From NCBI GenBank assembly GCA_020635015.1, contig JACKAP010000006.1:124001-188000 (forward strand): a stretch of DNA of 64,000 nt, read 5' to 3'. The first letter of the stretch is position 1. The number at the start of each line of letters is the position of its first letter. This document shows, piece by piece, positions 15,666-24,644 of this stretch. Position numbers and translations under genes: made by a program. Source of the stretch: Calditrichia bacterium. GTDB taxonomy: Bacteria; Calditrichota; Calditrichia; RBG-13-44-9; J075. Below the pieces are notes generated by a model. The model saw only the letters and a list, made by a program, of their open reading frames with translations, was not told where the DNA came from and did not search any database.

Positions 15666-16949
15666 CTAAATTACCAGATCATCCTGGATCACCGCATTCT
15701 TCGGAATCACTACGATGCCGTCCTGGATGATGTAGTTTTTGCCCTCTTCGTAATTGACCCGGCGGTGATTGGTGATGCGCACATTGTTGCCGATGCGGGC
15801 ATTCTTGTCGATAATCGTCCGTTCGATCACCGCATTTTCGCCCACCCCGATCAGGGGAATGCCTTTCTCCCGGTTTTCTTTTTTCTCCGCGGCAGTTTCG
15901 AAAAAGTCCGATCCCATCATCACCACTTCTTTAAAATTACAGTTGTTGCCGACGATTGAGCGTGCCCCGATAATCGAGTCGCGGATCACCGAAGGGTTGA
16001 TGATGCTGCCGTCGCCCAGGATAGAATGTTCGATATCGGATTTGAGCACCTTGGCGCCGGGCAGAAAACGCGGATGGGTGTAGATCGGCCGGTCTTCGTC
16101 ATAAAAATTGAACTTCGGGAGGGGCCGGGTTAGATCAATGTGAGCGTCGAAAAATGAGCCAATGGTTCCGATATCTTCCCAGTAACCGTCAAAGAAATAG
16201 GCAAATACGTTCTTGTTAGAAATGGCAAAAGGGATCACTTCCTTGCCGAAATCGGAATAGGAGGTGCCGTCCAACAGATCGCGCAATACCTGGTGATTGA
16301 ATACGTAGATCCCCATGGAGGCCAGGTGAGTGCGGCCGTTGGCAGGCACACCCTGCTTTTCGAAGACTGCTTCCGGCACTTTCAGATTTTCGAGCAATTC
16401 CGCCTGCTTGGGTTTTTCATGAAAGGTGGTGATGCGCGAATCCCCGTCTACCTTCATCACCCCGAACTGAGTAGCGCGCTCCTGGGGTACCGGGATGACC
16501 CCGATGGTGATATCGGCCTTCTTTTCGATATGGTAATTGACAAATTTGCTGTAGTCCATGCGGTAGAGATGGTCGCCGGACAGGATCAGCACATGGTCGC
16601 CATGTTCCTGAATAAACCGCAGGTTCTGCCGCACCGCGTCGGCTGTGCCCTGGTACCAGTCGCGATTCTCCATGGTTTGCTGGGCCGAGAGGATGGTGAT
16701 GAAGTCTTTCGAAAAGATGCTAAAGCGGTAGGTCAGAAAAATATGCCGGTGCAGCGACTCTGCGCTGAACTGGGTACAGATATAAATCCGCCGGTACCCG
16801 GAATGCAGGCAATTGGAGATCGGGATATCGATCAGGCGGAATTTTCCGGCGATAGGGACCGCCGGTTTGGAGCGGTATTTGGTTAAGGGGTACAGCCGGC
16901 TGCCCTGACCGCCGGCTAAAATCATGGTAACGACCTTGGAAGATGCCAT
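15666..16949 (-). CDS. glgC: Glucose-1-phosphate adenylyltransferase
   Basis: 427 aa. The nucleotidyltransferase domain begins VVTMILAGGQGSRLYPLTKY and continues with KPAVPIAGKFRLID (substrate Lys), WYQGTADAVRQNL and LSGDHLYRMDY with the metal-binding Asp. The C-terminal part is a left-handed beta-helix with hexapeptide repeats (SIIGARSIVGNNC, ERTIIDKNARIG), the allosteric domain. It makes ADP-glucose for glycogen synthesis. No glgA or branching enzyme lies in the window, so the pathway is dispersed. A purine-rich GGAGAGGAA ribosome binding site precedes the ATG. Confidence 0.95.
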   Translation of the reverse strand: MASSKVVTMILAGGQGSRLYPLTKYRSKPAVPIAGKFRLIDIPISNCLHSGYRRIYICTQFSAESLHRHIFLTYRFSIFSKDFITILSAQQTMENRDWYQGTADAVRQNLRFIQEHGDHVLILSGDHLYRMDYSKFVNYHIEKKADITIGVIPVPQERATQFGVMKVDGDSRITTFHEKPKQAELLENLKVPEAVFEKQGVPANGRTHLASMGIYVFNHQVLRDLLDGTSYSDFGKEVIPFAISNKNVFAYFFDGYWEDIGTIGSFFDAHIDLTRPLPKFNFYDEDRPIYTHPRFLPGAKVLKSDIEHSILGDGSIINPSVIRDSIIGARSIVGNNCNFKEVVMMGSDFFETAAEKKENREKGIPLIGVGENAVIERTIIDKNARIGNNVRITNHRRVNYEEGKNYIIQDGIVVIPKNAVIQDDLVI

Positions 16950-17039
16950 TCGATTCCTCTCCGCTTTTTTCCGTCTCAGTGAAATTCAATTTACAGAATG
17001 ATCGGGAATATATCAATTAAAAACCGGTTATAACTTAAC

Positions 17040-17936
17040 TCAGCGTTTCTTCCGGAACATCCCTTGGATGATGTCTCCTACGATGTGGGGATTCTCTTTG
17101 AGTCGGCGGGTGGAATATTTGAACCATTCCGCGCCGAAGGGCACATATACCCGCAGTTTGTGCCCGGCTTTGATGATCACCCGGCGCAGTTCCGGCATGA
17201 CCCCCAGGAGCATTTGAAATTCGTAGCGGTTGCTCTGAATGTTGTATTTATCGATCAGCCGCAGCGCTTCCCAGACCACTTTCTCGTCATGGGTGGCGAT
17301 GCCGATGTAGCAGTTGTTCAGGAAGAGCTTCTCCAGAATATATCCGAAATTCTGAACGATGATCTCACGGTCGTGATAAGCCAGTTGGTAGGGCTCCCGA
17401 TATATCCCCTTGCAAATCCGCAAATTAGGGCGGATGGGAATCAGCTTGTTGATGTCGGTGACGGTGCGCCGCAGATAGGCCTGCAGTACCGTTCCCACAT
17501 TGTCGAACTCCTCCCGCAGGCGCAGGTAGATGTTCAGGGTATCGCTGGTGGCGGTGTGATCCTCCATGTCGATGCGCACAAAATTGTTGTAATTCCGGGC
17601 AAAAGTGACCAGTTCACGAATGTTGTTGTAGCAAAAATCTTTGTTCAACTTCAGACCCAGATGGGTCGGCTTGAGGGAAATATTCGAATCCAGTTTTTCG
17701 CTGTTGATGCGTTGCAGCACCTGCTTGTAGATCTCGACCGCATGGAGCGCCTGCTCCTCGCTGGTGATCTCCTCGCCCAGCACATCGATGGTGGCGCAGC
17801 CCCCTTCATCCATGATTTCCTTTACCGTGCGCACGGCATCATCCAGCCGCTCGCCGGCAATATAGTCCTTGGCAAAAAATCCAACGATCGGCTTCGGCAC
17901 TACCGGCAGGGTGTAACTAATGGCCTTATTCAGCAT
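17040..17936 (-). CDS. Proline dehydrogenase
   Basis: 298 aa from MLNKAI, chosen because AAGGAG lies 6 nt upstream; an ATG ten codons earlier has no site. Monofunctional FAD-dependent PRODH barrel: NISLKPTHLGL, FVRIDMEDHT, LQAYLRRT, LRICKGIYREP and IATHD correspond to the conserved flavin- and proline-binding strands, with YVPFGAEWFKYSTRRLKENP near the end (the paired arginines bind the proline carboxylate). It oxidises proline to pyrroline-5-carboxylate and feeds electrons to quinone. No P5C dehydrogenase is present here. It stands alone, downstream of a repeat-rich gap. Confidence 0.92.
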   Translation of the reverse strand: MLNKAISYTLPVVPKPIVGFFAKDYIAGERLDDAVRTVKEIMDEGGCATIDVLGEEITSEEQALHAVEIYKQVLQRINSEKLDSNISLKPTHLGLKLNKDFCYNNIRELVTFARNYNNFVRIDMEDHTATSDTLNIYLRLREEFDNVGTVLQAYLRRTVTDINKLIPIRPNLRICKGIYREPYQLAYHDREIIVQNFGYILEKLFLNNCYIGIATHDEKVVWEALRLIDKYNIQSNRYEFQMLLGVMPELRRVIIKAGHKLRVYVPFGAEWFKYSTRRLKENPHIVGDIIQGMFRKKR

Positions 17937-18013
17937 ATCATCTCCTTTTCCGCAGAAGTAAGGCACAATTTAGTTTTTTTCCCTATTCCAGGCAAAACGT
18001 TTTTCAGTAAACA

Positions 18014-18071
18014 CGCCTGGGCTTGCAGGGGGGCGGATAAACAGCGATCCGCCCCCCTGCAAGCCCAGGCG
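18014..18071. repeat. Perfect 25-bp inverted repeat, 8-nt loop
   Basis: Arms 18014-18038 and 18047-18071 are exact complements (left arm starts CGCCTGGGCTTGCAGG), with loop AAACAGCG. It lies 78 nt upstream of the proline dehydrogenase start. The whole gap 17937-18297 consists of this element, a CATTGCGAG-family repeat and a third inverted repeat; no gene is seen there. Confidence 0.9.
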
Positions 18072-18079
18072 TCGCTGAT

Positions 18080-18135
18080 CAGGTGTTGTCATTGCGAGCC
18101 GCGTCTTTTGCGGCGCGGCAATCCCCTGCAAGCTG
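18080..18135. repeat. CATTGCGAG-family dispersed repeat, copy 1
   Basis: Begins CAGGTGTTGTCATTGCGAG and continues through GCCGCG...TTTGCGGCGCGGCAATC, an internally palindromic element. Other members lie at 27744-27802, 33790-33874 and 39435-39560. Confidence 0.8.
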
Positions 18136-18219
18136 CAGCCAAGGTCACTGCCGATGATCGAAAGACATTATATTTTGTGAGCTAAGCGTAATGAGGTCCT
18201 GGAAGGGTTTCCAGAGTTA

Positions 18220-18283
18220 CCGGATGAGCGGGATGTCTGCGCAACAGGATTTATCCTCGTGGGCGATCATCCCGCTCATCCGG
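18220..18283. repeat. 16-bp inverted repeat downstream of the PEGA gene
   Basis: Exact arms CCGGATGAGCGGGATG (18220-18235) and its complement (18268-18283) flank a 32-nt loop; outer GGTTTCC/GGAAACC words extend the pairing. It begins 15 nt beyond the end of the minus-strand PEGA gene and may terminate that operon. Confidence 0.8.
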
Positions 18284-18297
18284 AAACCTTAAACCAC

Positions 18298-19068
18298 TCA
18301 TTTCCAGATGACGATGTAGATGAGGCCGGCCAGGCTGGCGTAGGAAACCCCGAGGGTGATCTCGGAGAGGCGGTCGTAGCGGCGGGTCTTGTCCCAGTAA
18401 TTACCGCGCAGACTGGCGTCGCCGGTCTGGGTGTATTTTTCATAATAGCTGTCGGCCTGGTTCTTGAAGTAAAACGAGGCCCAGTGGGTGGCGACGGTGG
18501 CAGCCAGCAAGGTAAACTTGCTTTTGATATGCCGTTTGGGAATCATGCCGAATAACTGGGGCTTTTCCCGGGTTTCGGCATAGCCCTCATCGGTCTCCAG
18601 CTCTGCCAGTAGCGGTTTGTTGCTGGTTAGCACAAAGGGATACGGTTTAAAACCCTCTTTTTCCAGGCGGAACGATTTGTCGCGATTGGATTCAAAGGGG
18701 ATGTATACCGGCGTCACCCCCAGTACGGTGGTGTCGGCCAGCAGGCTGGCGCCGTAGGGAATGGAGTTGATATACACCGGGGTGTTGAAAATCGCTTCGA
18801 CGGTGTGGGATTTCCGGTTTTCCACCATGATGCTGTAAATCCGTTCTTCCAGGTTCCAGACCCCGTTCTGAGGCGGATATACCTGCACGGTATGCGGCCC
18901 GGCGGACAGGGTCAGGTTTTCCAGCGGGGTCTTGCCCACCAGCACCGAATCGACGCGAACCCAGCAGCCTGCCGGGGTGGATTGTATCGAGATGCTGCCT
19001 TGCTCCTGCCCGTACATCGCTGCTGAAAATGCAATGAGCAAGGCGGTTGATATCCAGCGAAAGGTCAT
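18298..19068 (-). CDS. PEGA-domain envelope protein
   Basis: 256 aa with a signal peptide (cleavage near MYG-QEQ). A PEGA-type beta-sandwich (about 22-70) carries IQSTPAGCWVRVDSVLVGKTPL, and a second, diverged PEGA-like unit (about 95-150) contains GVTPVYIPF and EKEGFKPY. The C-terminal part has hydrophobic stretches (TLLAATVATHWASFYF and LGVSYASLAGLIYIVIW) that look like membrane helices. PEGA domains are surface or periplasmic adhesive modules of unknown ligand. It overlaps the stop of the upstream beta-propeller gene (ATGA) and is the last gene of a three-gene operon. Confidence 0.75.
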   Translation of the reverse strand: MTFRWISTALLIAFSAAMYGQEQGSISIQSTPAGCWVRVDSVLVGKTPLENLTLSAGPHTVQVYPPQNGVWNLEERIYSIMVENRKSHTVEAIFNTPVYINSIPYGASLLADTTVLGVTPVYIPFESNRDKSFRLEKEGFKPYPFVLTSNKPLLAELETDEGYAETREKPQLFGMIPKRHIKSKFTLLAATVATHWASFYFKNQADSYYEKYTQTGDASLRGNYWDKTRRYDRLSEITLGVSYASLAGLIYIVIWK

Positions 19069-20237
19069 TTCTTCTCTCTCCGTTGTTGGATTAACTTCTC
19101 GTTTGCCAGGGCGATCAATCGATCGTTCGCCGTGTGCAGGATCAGGTAGTCGCGATAAATAATCGGCGACGATTTGACCGGCTTGTTCAATTCGTACTTA
19201 AACACCAGTTTGCCGGAGAAGCGGTTGAGCACATACAAGTTTTTATCCCAGGAGGTTACGTAGAGATAGTCGGGAGAGGGTAGGGGGACGGTATTGACAA
19301 TTCCCCGGGTTTTGAATTTCCAGATCTGTTCGCCGGTTTCTTTATGCAGCGCCACCACCTCGTGGGCATTATTCCCAAAATAAAGCGCGTTCTTGTAGAG
19401 CGCCGGGCTGCCGAAGATCGCTCCCTCGAAATCTTTTTCCCAGATGATATCGCCGGTATAGAGATTGACCGAATACATCTTCCCGTTTACGGTGCCGACA
19501 AACACCTGCAGTTCGTCCAGTACCGGATGGGAGAAGATGCTGCCCTCCAGACGGATCTTCCAATGCTCCTTGCCGCTTTCCGCATTCAGGGAATAGAGCC
19601 AGCCCTTATTATCGCCGAAGACGATGAAGTCGCCCTGCTGGGCCGGTGAACTCTGCACGGCGGCCTCGGTTTTGTATTTCCAAACTTCCGCGCCGCTGCC
19701 GGTTTCCGCGCAGAAAAACAGCGAGCGGTTGGTGCCGAAATATATGTTGTCGCCATCGATCAGCGGGGCGGTGCTGATATGAGGATAACTCTCACCCCAT
19801 AGCCGTTTGGATTTTTCCAGGTTGTAGCCGACCAGAGTCTTGTCGCCCACCTCGATCCCGGCGTAGAGGCGGTTGTCGTGAATCACCGGCGCGTTTGACA
19901 GGGCATGGCCGATCTTGCCGTTCCCGACTTTTTCCCCGGATTCGTAATCGACGATGTACATCATCCCGCTGCGGGTGGGGGCGATGATGTAGTCGCCCAG
20001 CGCCAGCGGATGGTCGGCGACCACCGATTTGACCCGTTTTTTCCAGACCACTTCCAGGGGAGGGGCGATGTTGCTGTTGGCATAATGTTGATGTTGGGGA
20101 TTCTTACCCAGCTCCAGCCATTCATTCTCGGAATTCTGCCGGGTCTCTTCCGGCAGTTTTAATTTGACCAGATTGCCGCACCCGGCCGCGAGCCCCAGGA
20201 GCATGGTAAAAATAAACACACGAAATAGTTTATCCAT
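19065..20237 (-). CDS. BamB-like beta-propeller lipoprotein (PQQ repeats)
   Basis: 390 aa. The signal peptide ends in the lipobox LAAGC (Cys20), so the protein should be lipidated. The rest is built from PQQ-type propeller blades with recurring units such as GYNLEKSKRLWGES, FCAETGSGAEVWKYKTEAA, SLNAESGKEHWKI, YSVNLYTGDIIWEKDF and ALHKETGEQIWKFKT. The closest familiar protein is BamB, a lipoprotein of the beta-barrel assembly machine, although many other periplasmic propellers share the fold. It lies 40 bp downstream of a gene whose product ends in an Omp85-type barrel, so a BamB-like partnership with that barrel is reasonable. Confidence 0.82.
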   Translation of the reverse strand: MDKLFRVFIFTMLLGLAAGCGNLVKLKLPEETRQNSENEWLELGKNPQHQHYANSNIAPPLEVVWKKRVKSVVADHPLALGDYIIAPTRSGMMYIVDYESGEKVGNGKIGHALSNAPVIHDNRLYAGIEVGDKTLVGYNLEKSKRLWGESYPHISTAPLIDGDNIYFGTNRSLFFCAETGSGAEVWKYKTEAAVQSSPAQQGDFIVFGDNKGWLYSLNAESGKEHWKIRLEGSIFSHPVLDELQVFVGTVNGKMYSVNLYTGDIIWEKDFEGAIFGSPALYKNALYFGNNAHEVVALHKETGEQIWKFKTRGIVNTVPLPSPDYLYVTSWDKNLYVLNRFSGKLVFKYELNKPVKSSPIIYRDYLILHTANDRLIALANEKLIQQRREKK

Positions 20238-20277
20238 GAATATATTGCCTCAATAAGTTCAAGGGCCTTCCGGGAGA

Positions 20278-23145
20278 TTAAAAATCCCAGCCAAAAAAGA
20301 ATTGTGAAAACCAGTTTTTGCTGAACTTACGTTCGTCAAAATCGAAGCGTTTGCCGATATCCATCCGCAGCACCAGGAAACCGCCGAGATTAAAGCGGAA
20401 ACCATAGCCGGCGCTGCCCAGCAATCCGTCAAAATCGTTGCCGTTCCAGGCATTGCCGGCATCGGCAAAGATTGCCCCGCGGATGCCGGGAAAGACCATC
20501 GAGAGGAAGGGGAATTTGATCCCCAGGTAATCGATGAACGGAAAGCGCAGCTCGTGCGAGGTGAAGGCGATCTTTTCCCCGCGGATCGACCAGCGGCGGT
20601 AGCCGCGTAGATCCCAACTGCCGCCCAGGTAATACCAGCGGGTTTCCCGGCCGTCATTGAGCAGCGTGAGGGCGCGGGCCGCATAGGTGAGGTTTTTGCT
20701 CAGCCGGAAATAGTGGCGGTAATCGGCCAGAAAGGTCCAGTAGTTCACGTTGGAATAGCGGATATCATAGGTGTTGCTGATGGTCAGATTGTAGCGGTTG
20801 CCCTCGATCGGGCCGGTGTAGGACCAGATGGAGTTATCGTGAATCAGGGAGATCGAGTTGGAGCTGAGCAGGGCAAAACGCCGCTTGACCCCGGTGACGT
20901 CCTTATCCGAATAGCTCAAGTTGGAACTGAACTCGAAACGCTTGAAATGGGAAAACGGATAGCTGATGGTGAAGAATCCGCCCACCCGGTCTTCGTAGAA
21001 AAAATCGTCCTTGTAATTGAAGAAGCGCCCGGAAAAGCGGAACAGGCCGTAGGCATGATTGGTGCGCTTGCCGAGCGAAACCTTGGAGACGGCGAAGTTC
21101 ATGCTCTTCAGGAAATCGGAGCGGCTCTGAGCGTTGTTGTAGAGCAGGATGTAGTATTGATCGTTGCCCAGCAGGTCGGTAAAGGCCATCAAAGCCCCCC
21201 CGTTGGTGCCCCAGAAGGGATCCTGATTGACCTGGGTCTGGGCGATGTCCAGATTGTAGTCTTTTTTATACTCCAGCTTGGCCAGCACCTTCTGCCCGGA
21301 CAGCTTGCCCGGCTCCCAGTGCTGGTTGGTCATCAGTTCCGGGGTGGAGGGATCCGGCAGGGTTTCCTGCAGCCGCTCCTGCACCTTATCGATGCTGCGG
21401 ATCTGGAAACGGTTGCCCTCATATACCGTAAAGGCCATCCGGTCATTGCCCATCCATTCCGGGTCAAAGGCGGCATTGGCGAAGCGGGTCAGCTTGCGCA
21501 CCGGGATGTTGCGGTAGCTGTCTTCCCCCCAGTTCTCCACCTGCGATACATCGGCGGCGAAGATGTTCAGAGAAAAATTGTCGTCGCGATCCGAGGTGAA
21601 GGCAATGGTGCTGCCGTCCGGCGACCATACCGGTGCGTGGTCCTGAAATTTTCCGGCAGTGACATAGTGGGTGAGATTGCTCTGCAGATCGAAAATGAAG
21701 ATGTTGTAGCTCCACTGGGAGCCGAACAGGGTGCGGTCGGAAGAAAAGGCGATGCGCTGCCCGTCGGGGGAGAAGCTGGGGGCAACGTCGTCGTAGAGAT
21801 CGTTGGTCAGCTGCATCAGCTCGTCATTCTTTAACTCCAGGATGTAGAGATCGCTGTTGCCGCTGAAGCTGAGCCCGGAGAAGACGATCCGCTGGCCGTC
21901 GGGGGAAAAGCTGGGGGAGGAGATGCCCACGATGTCGTCCCATTGATATTTGCGGATGATATCTTCCGCCGGGATGTCATAGACATAGAGGGCGTCGTTT
22001 TCTCCGCTCTTCGAGGAAAAGGCCAGCCGTCCGTCGCTGGAAACGTCGATCTTGCTGGAGAAAATATGGAACGCTTCAAAATCCGAACTGCGCCCGCCTT
22101 TGACCAGGGTCTTCAGCTTGGCGTCTTTTTCATCGATCCGCCGCCGGGGGACGGCATTGGTCATATAAATATTCGAATACCCGGTGCGGTTGCCGGCAAA
22201 CACCAGCTTCTCACCGTCTTCGGAAGCGTAATAGGCCGGCTTGAAGTTATAGCCTTCGCGCACGATGGTCTTGCTGACCATCCGGGAAAAATCCTGCTCG
22301 CCGAGCATCGGGTAATACTTTTTCTGCAAGGCGTAGAGCCATTCCTGATCGAACTGCTCATAGGATTTGCCGATCACGTCCTCGAAGACATCCGAGAATT
22401 TCCCGTATTTCCAGATGTTCTCCATCAGCAGCAGGATCTTGTCTTCGCCGTAATTATCGGCGATATACTGCATGATTGCCTGGCCTTCCTTATACATCAT
22501 GTAGGAGCCGTAGATCTGAAAGATATTCGACAACGGAACGATATAGTTGTGCAGCACCGCATCCTTGATCACCATCTCCGCCTGGGCGTCCCATTCGGTC
22601 GACCAATATTCCGCCAGCCCCTCCACGAACCATAGCGGGGGATAGGTGCCGTCGAAGCGGCCGTGCTCCTTGTTGGCGAAATAGACTTTTGAATGCATGA
22701 AGACGTGCACCAGCTCATGCTTGATCACCTTGCGGAACTGATTGAGGTTGCCGTTGCTGGGGATGACCACCCGGCCTTTGAGAAATTCGAAAAATCCTCC
22801 GACCCCTTCCGGGATATGCCCGGGAGTGATGTTGGTCTGCTGGAAGTGAAGGTGGGAGCTGTAGAAGATCAGGGGAATCCGGCGGGTGATGGTGAAATTG
22901 AATTTGCTTTCCAGATAGGCATAACTCTCTTCCGCGAAGTGGGCCCCCCGCTCGGCCAGGTCTTCCATCTCCGGGTAGTAATAGATATCGAAATGCTCGG
23001 TTTTCAATATCTGCCATTTGAAATCGGTATACTGAACCTTGTTGCGCCCGAAGTAAAACCACTGCGCCGACAGTGGTAAAATACCGGCCAGCAGGCTTAT
23101 CAGCAGCAACAGCGGAAAAAAACGCAATTTCGAAATACGCGACAT
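20278..23145 (-). CDS. Outer-membrane fusion: gluzincin-like metalloprotease + TolB propeller + Omp85-type barrel
   Basis: 955 aa with a signal peptide (cleavage after LSA-Q). Residues 40-300 form a peptidase-MA-like domain with HELVH (His143, Glu144, His147) and WFVEGLAEYW (Glu175, probable third zinc ligand). Residues about 320-600 carry TolB/PD40 propeller repeats (SPSFSPDGQRIVFSG, APSFSPDGQRIAFSSDR, APVWSPDGSTIAFTSDRDD). Residues about 640-955 resemble the surface-antigen/Omp85 barrel: GGSWDLRGYRRW, a FADAGNAW turn and an aromatic C-terminus ending in Phe. It would place a zinc protease and a propeller on the periplasmic side of an outer-membrane barrel. It heads the operon with the propeller lipoprotein and the PEGA protein. 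Confidence 0.8.
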   Translation of the reverse strand: MSRISKLRFFPLLLLISLLAGILPLSAQWFYFGRNKVQYTDFKWQILKTEHFDIYYYPEMEDLAERGAHFAEESYAYLESKFNFTITRRIPLIFYSSHLHFQQTNITPGHIPEGVGGFFEFLKGRVVIPSNGNLNQFRKVIKHELVHVFMHSKVYFANKEHGRFDGTYPPLWFVEGLAEYWSTEWDAQAEMVIKDAVLHNYIVPLSNIFQIYGSYMMYKEGQAIMQYIADNYGEDKILLLMENIWKYGKFSDVFEDVIGKSYEQFDQEWLYALQKKYYPMLGEQDFSRMVSKTIVREGYNFKPAYYASEDGEKLVFAGNRTGYSNIYMTNAVPRRRIDEKDAKLKTLVKGGRSSDFEAFHIFSSKIDVSSDGRLAFSSKSGENDALYVYDIPAEDIIRKYQWDDIVGISSPSFSPDGQRIVFSGLSFSGNSDLYILELKNDELMQLTNDLYDDVAPSFSPDGQRIAFSSDRTLFGSQWSYNIFIFDLQSNLTHYVTAGKFQDHAPVWSPDGSTIAFTSDRDDNFSLNIFAADVSQVENWGEDSYRNIPVRKLTRFANAAFDPEWMGNDRMAFTVYEGNRFQIRSIDKVQERLQETLPDPSTPELMTNQHWEPGKLSGQKVLAKLEYKKDYNLDIAQTQVNQDPFWGTNGGALMAFTDLLGNDQYYILLYNNAQSRSDFLKSMNFAVSKVSLGKRTNHAYGLFRFSGRFFNYKDDFFYEDRVGGFFTISYPFSHFKRFEFSSNLSYSDKDVTGVKRRFALLSSNSISLIHDNSIWSYTGPIEGNRYNLTISNTYDIRYSNVNYWTFLADYRHYFRLSKNLTYAARALTLLNDGRETRWYYLGGSWDLRGYRRWSIRGEKIAFTSHELRFPFIDYLGIKFPFLSMVFPGIRGAIFADAGNAWNGNDFDGLLGSAGYGFRFNLGGFLVLRMDIGKRFDFDERKFSKNWFSQFFFGWDF

Positions 23146-23213
23146 ATAAAATCTTCCTCAATCGGTTGAGATTTGAGCGGTCATATCGGTCAAAAGTTGG
23201 GTAAAACTTCACC

Positions 23214-23314
23214 TGTTAATGGGTTAAAGGGTTAATGAGTTGATGGGTTGATGGGTTTCCCCGATGTGTGCCCTGCTCATCCGTTTTTACCCATTAACCC
23301 ATCAACCCATTAAC
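23214..23314. repeat. Imperfect inverted repeat of GGGTTGAT/GGGTTAAT words
   Basis: The left half consists of TTAATGGGTT and TTGATGGGTT units; the right half is their complement (ACCCATTAACCCATCAACCC). The same words flank the element at 32641-32725 and appear at 13790-13820 and 37712-37730. The remainder of the 503-nt gap 23146-23648 shows no gene, RNA or motif that I recognise. Confidence 0.8.
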
Positions 23315-23648
23315 TATTTCACTTACAACCTCTAACGCCCTACCCGCTTATTTAGTTCTCGGCAATTTGTGCTGTATTTTCAGTAAGCATGATCACATTT
23401 TTTTAAAATCCGTTCATCTTGGCGGTTGAGGCGCTTCCTTTCAGCGGATGCCGGACTGGAAACCGGGGCCGGTGGTGATTGCGGTATCAATCCCCATCAT
23501 TTTAGACAAAAATAATACCACTTCAGAGCGGGTTTCCCTCAATTTGCTGTTTTCAAATAGCTTGCAGCCGCAACTTCAGGCACAATGATGGCTCCCTGTC
23601 GTCTGCTATTTCCGAGATAATGGGAAAAAACTTTCCAGTTTTTCGGCC

Positions 23649-24434
23649 TTAGCTCCATTTACGCAGGGCCTGTAACAGTCCGGCGAGGTCCTTCGGCAGC
23701 GGGGCTTCCAGGGCGATTTCCCTCCCGCTCAGGGGATCTTTGAATGCAACCCGGCTGGCGTGCAGGGTCAGGCGGCTGATCAAGGCGCGTTCCGGATGCC
23801 GCTCGCTGCGATGCACCGCGCCGGCTTTGATTTGTGAGATATCGATGCTTATATTGCCGCTGCCATAGCGGGGATCGATCGCCAGGGGGCAGCCCAGCGC
23901 CTGCAGGTGCACCCGGATCTGATGGGTGCGTCCGCTTTGCGGCATCATTTCCAGGCAGGCGAAATGCCGGAAGCGCTCCAGCACCCGGTAGCGGGTGAGC
24001 GAGGGCTTGCCCCGTGGGTCGATGCGCATCAGGCGCTTCTGGCCGGAATGTTTGCCGATCGGAAGGTCGATCTCCCCTTCATCGGTTTCCGGGGCGCCGG
24101 CAGTGACCGCCAGGTAGGTCTTGTGCACCTGGTTATGTTCGAACAGAAGGCTCATCTCCCGGTGCATTTCTGCGGTGCGGGCAAACAGCACCAGGCCGCT
24201 GGTGTCGGCATCGATCCGGTGAACTACCCATATTGCCTGGCCTTCGCTGCCCTGCTGACGCTCGTACTGCGCCTGGAGCAGGTCGCGCAAATTCGGCTCG
24301 GCCTGGAGGCGGTCGGCGATGACCGGCAGACCCGGCGGCTTGTTCACCGCCAGCAGGTGTTCGCTCTCATAGAGGAGGCTTACGGAGACTTTCCGCTGTT
24401 CGTTGTTGCGATAGGTGAAAGGTTTTAGTTGCAT
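23649..24434 (-). CDS. RluA-family pseudouridine synthase
   Basis: 261 aa. The catalytic motif HRIDADTSGLVLFA places the nucleophilic Asp at residue 75. LLAVNKPPGLPV marks the start of the RluA/RsuA catalytic domain, and SGRTHQIRVHLQALGCPLAID is the second conserved block. There is no N-terminal S4 domain, as in RluA and RluC-like short forms and in TruC. It isomerises uridine in rRNA or tRNA; the target base cannot be told. It is divergently arranged with the next gene, and a perfect hairpin lies centred between them. Confidence 0.9.
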   Translation of the reverse strand: MQLKPFTYRNNEQRKVSVSLLYESEHLLAVNKPPGLPVIADRLQAEPNLRDLLQAQYERQQGSEGQAIWVVHRIDADTSGLVLFARTAEMHREMSLLFEHNQVHKTYLAVTAGAPETDEGEIDLPIGKHSGQKRLMRIDPRGKPSLTRYRVLERFRHFACLEMMPQSGRTHQIRVHLQALGCPLAIDPRYGSGNISIDISQIKAGAVHRSERHPERALISRLTLHASRVAFKDPLSGREIALEAPLPKDLAGLLQALRKWS

Positions 24435-24510
24435 ATATTGTGCGCAATCCTGATCAAGTTCTGGAAAAACCTAAGTAAATATGAAGGAAAATGCAAAAAA
24501 ATAATTTGGG

Positions 24511-24564
24511 CAGGGCGCTTCCGGTGGTCACACTAAATGCGGTGTGACCACCGGAAGCGCCCTG
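24511..24564. repeat. Perfect 23-bp inverted repeat, 8-nt loop, in a divergent promoter region
   Basis: Arms 24511-24533 and 24542-24564 are exact complements (left arm starts CAGGGCGCTTCCGGTGG), with loop TAAATGCG. It lies 76 nt from the rluA-like start on one side and 80 nt from the next start on the other, so terminator function is unlikely. Confidence 0.9.
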
Positions 24565-24644
24565 AAACTTTGATTTTCTTCTCTCGTTTACCGGAATGAA
24601 CGGTTAAGTTACAGTTTAATAACTTCGATGCTTGAGTAAAATCA

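Noticed and set aside
23315..23648. Possible structured RNA in the long gap before the RluA-type gene
   Set aside because: I could find no convincing stem set, promoter or known riboswitch core, so no RNA is claimed.
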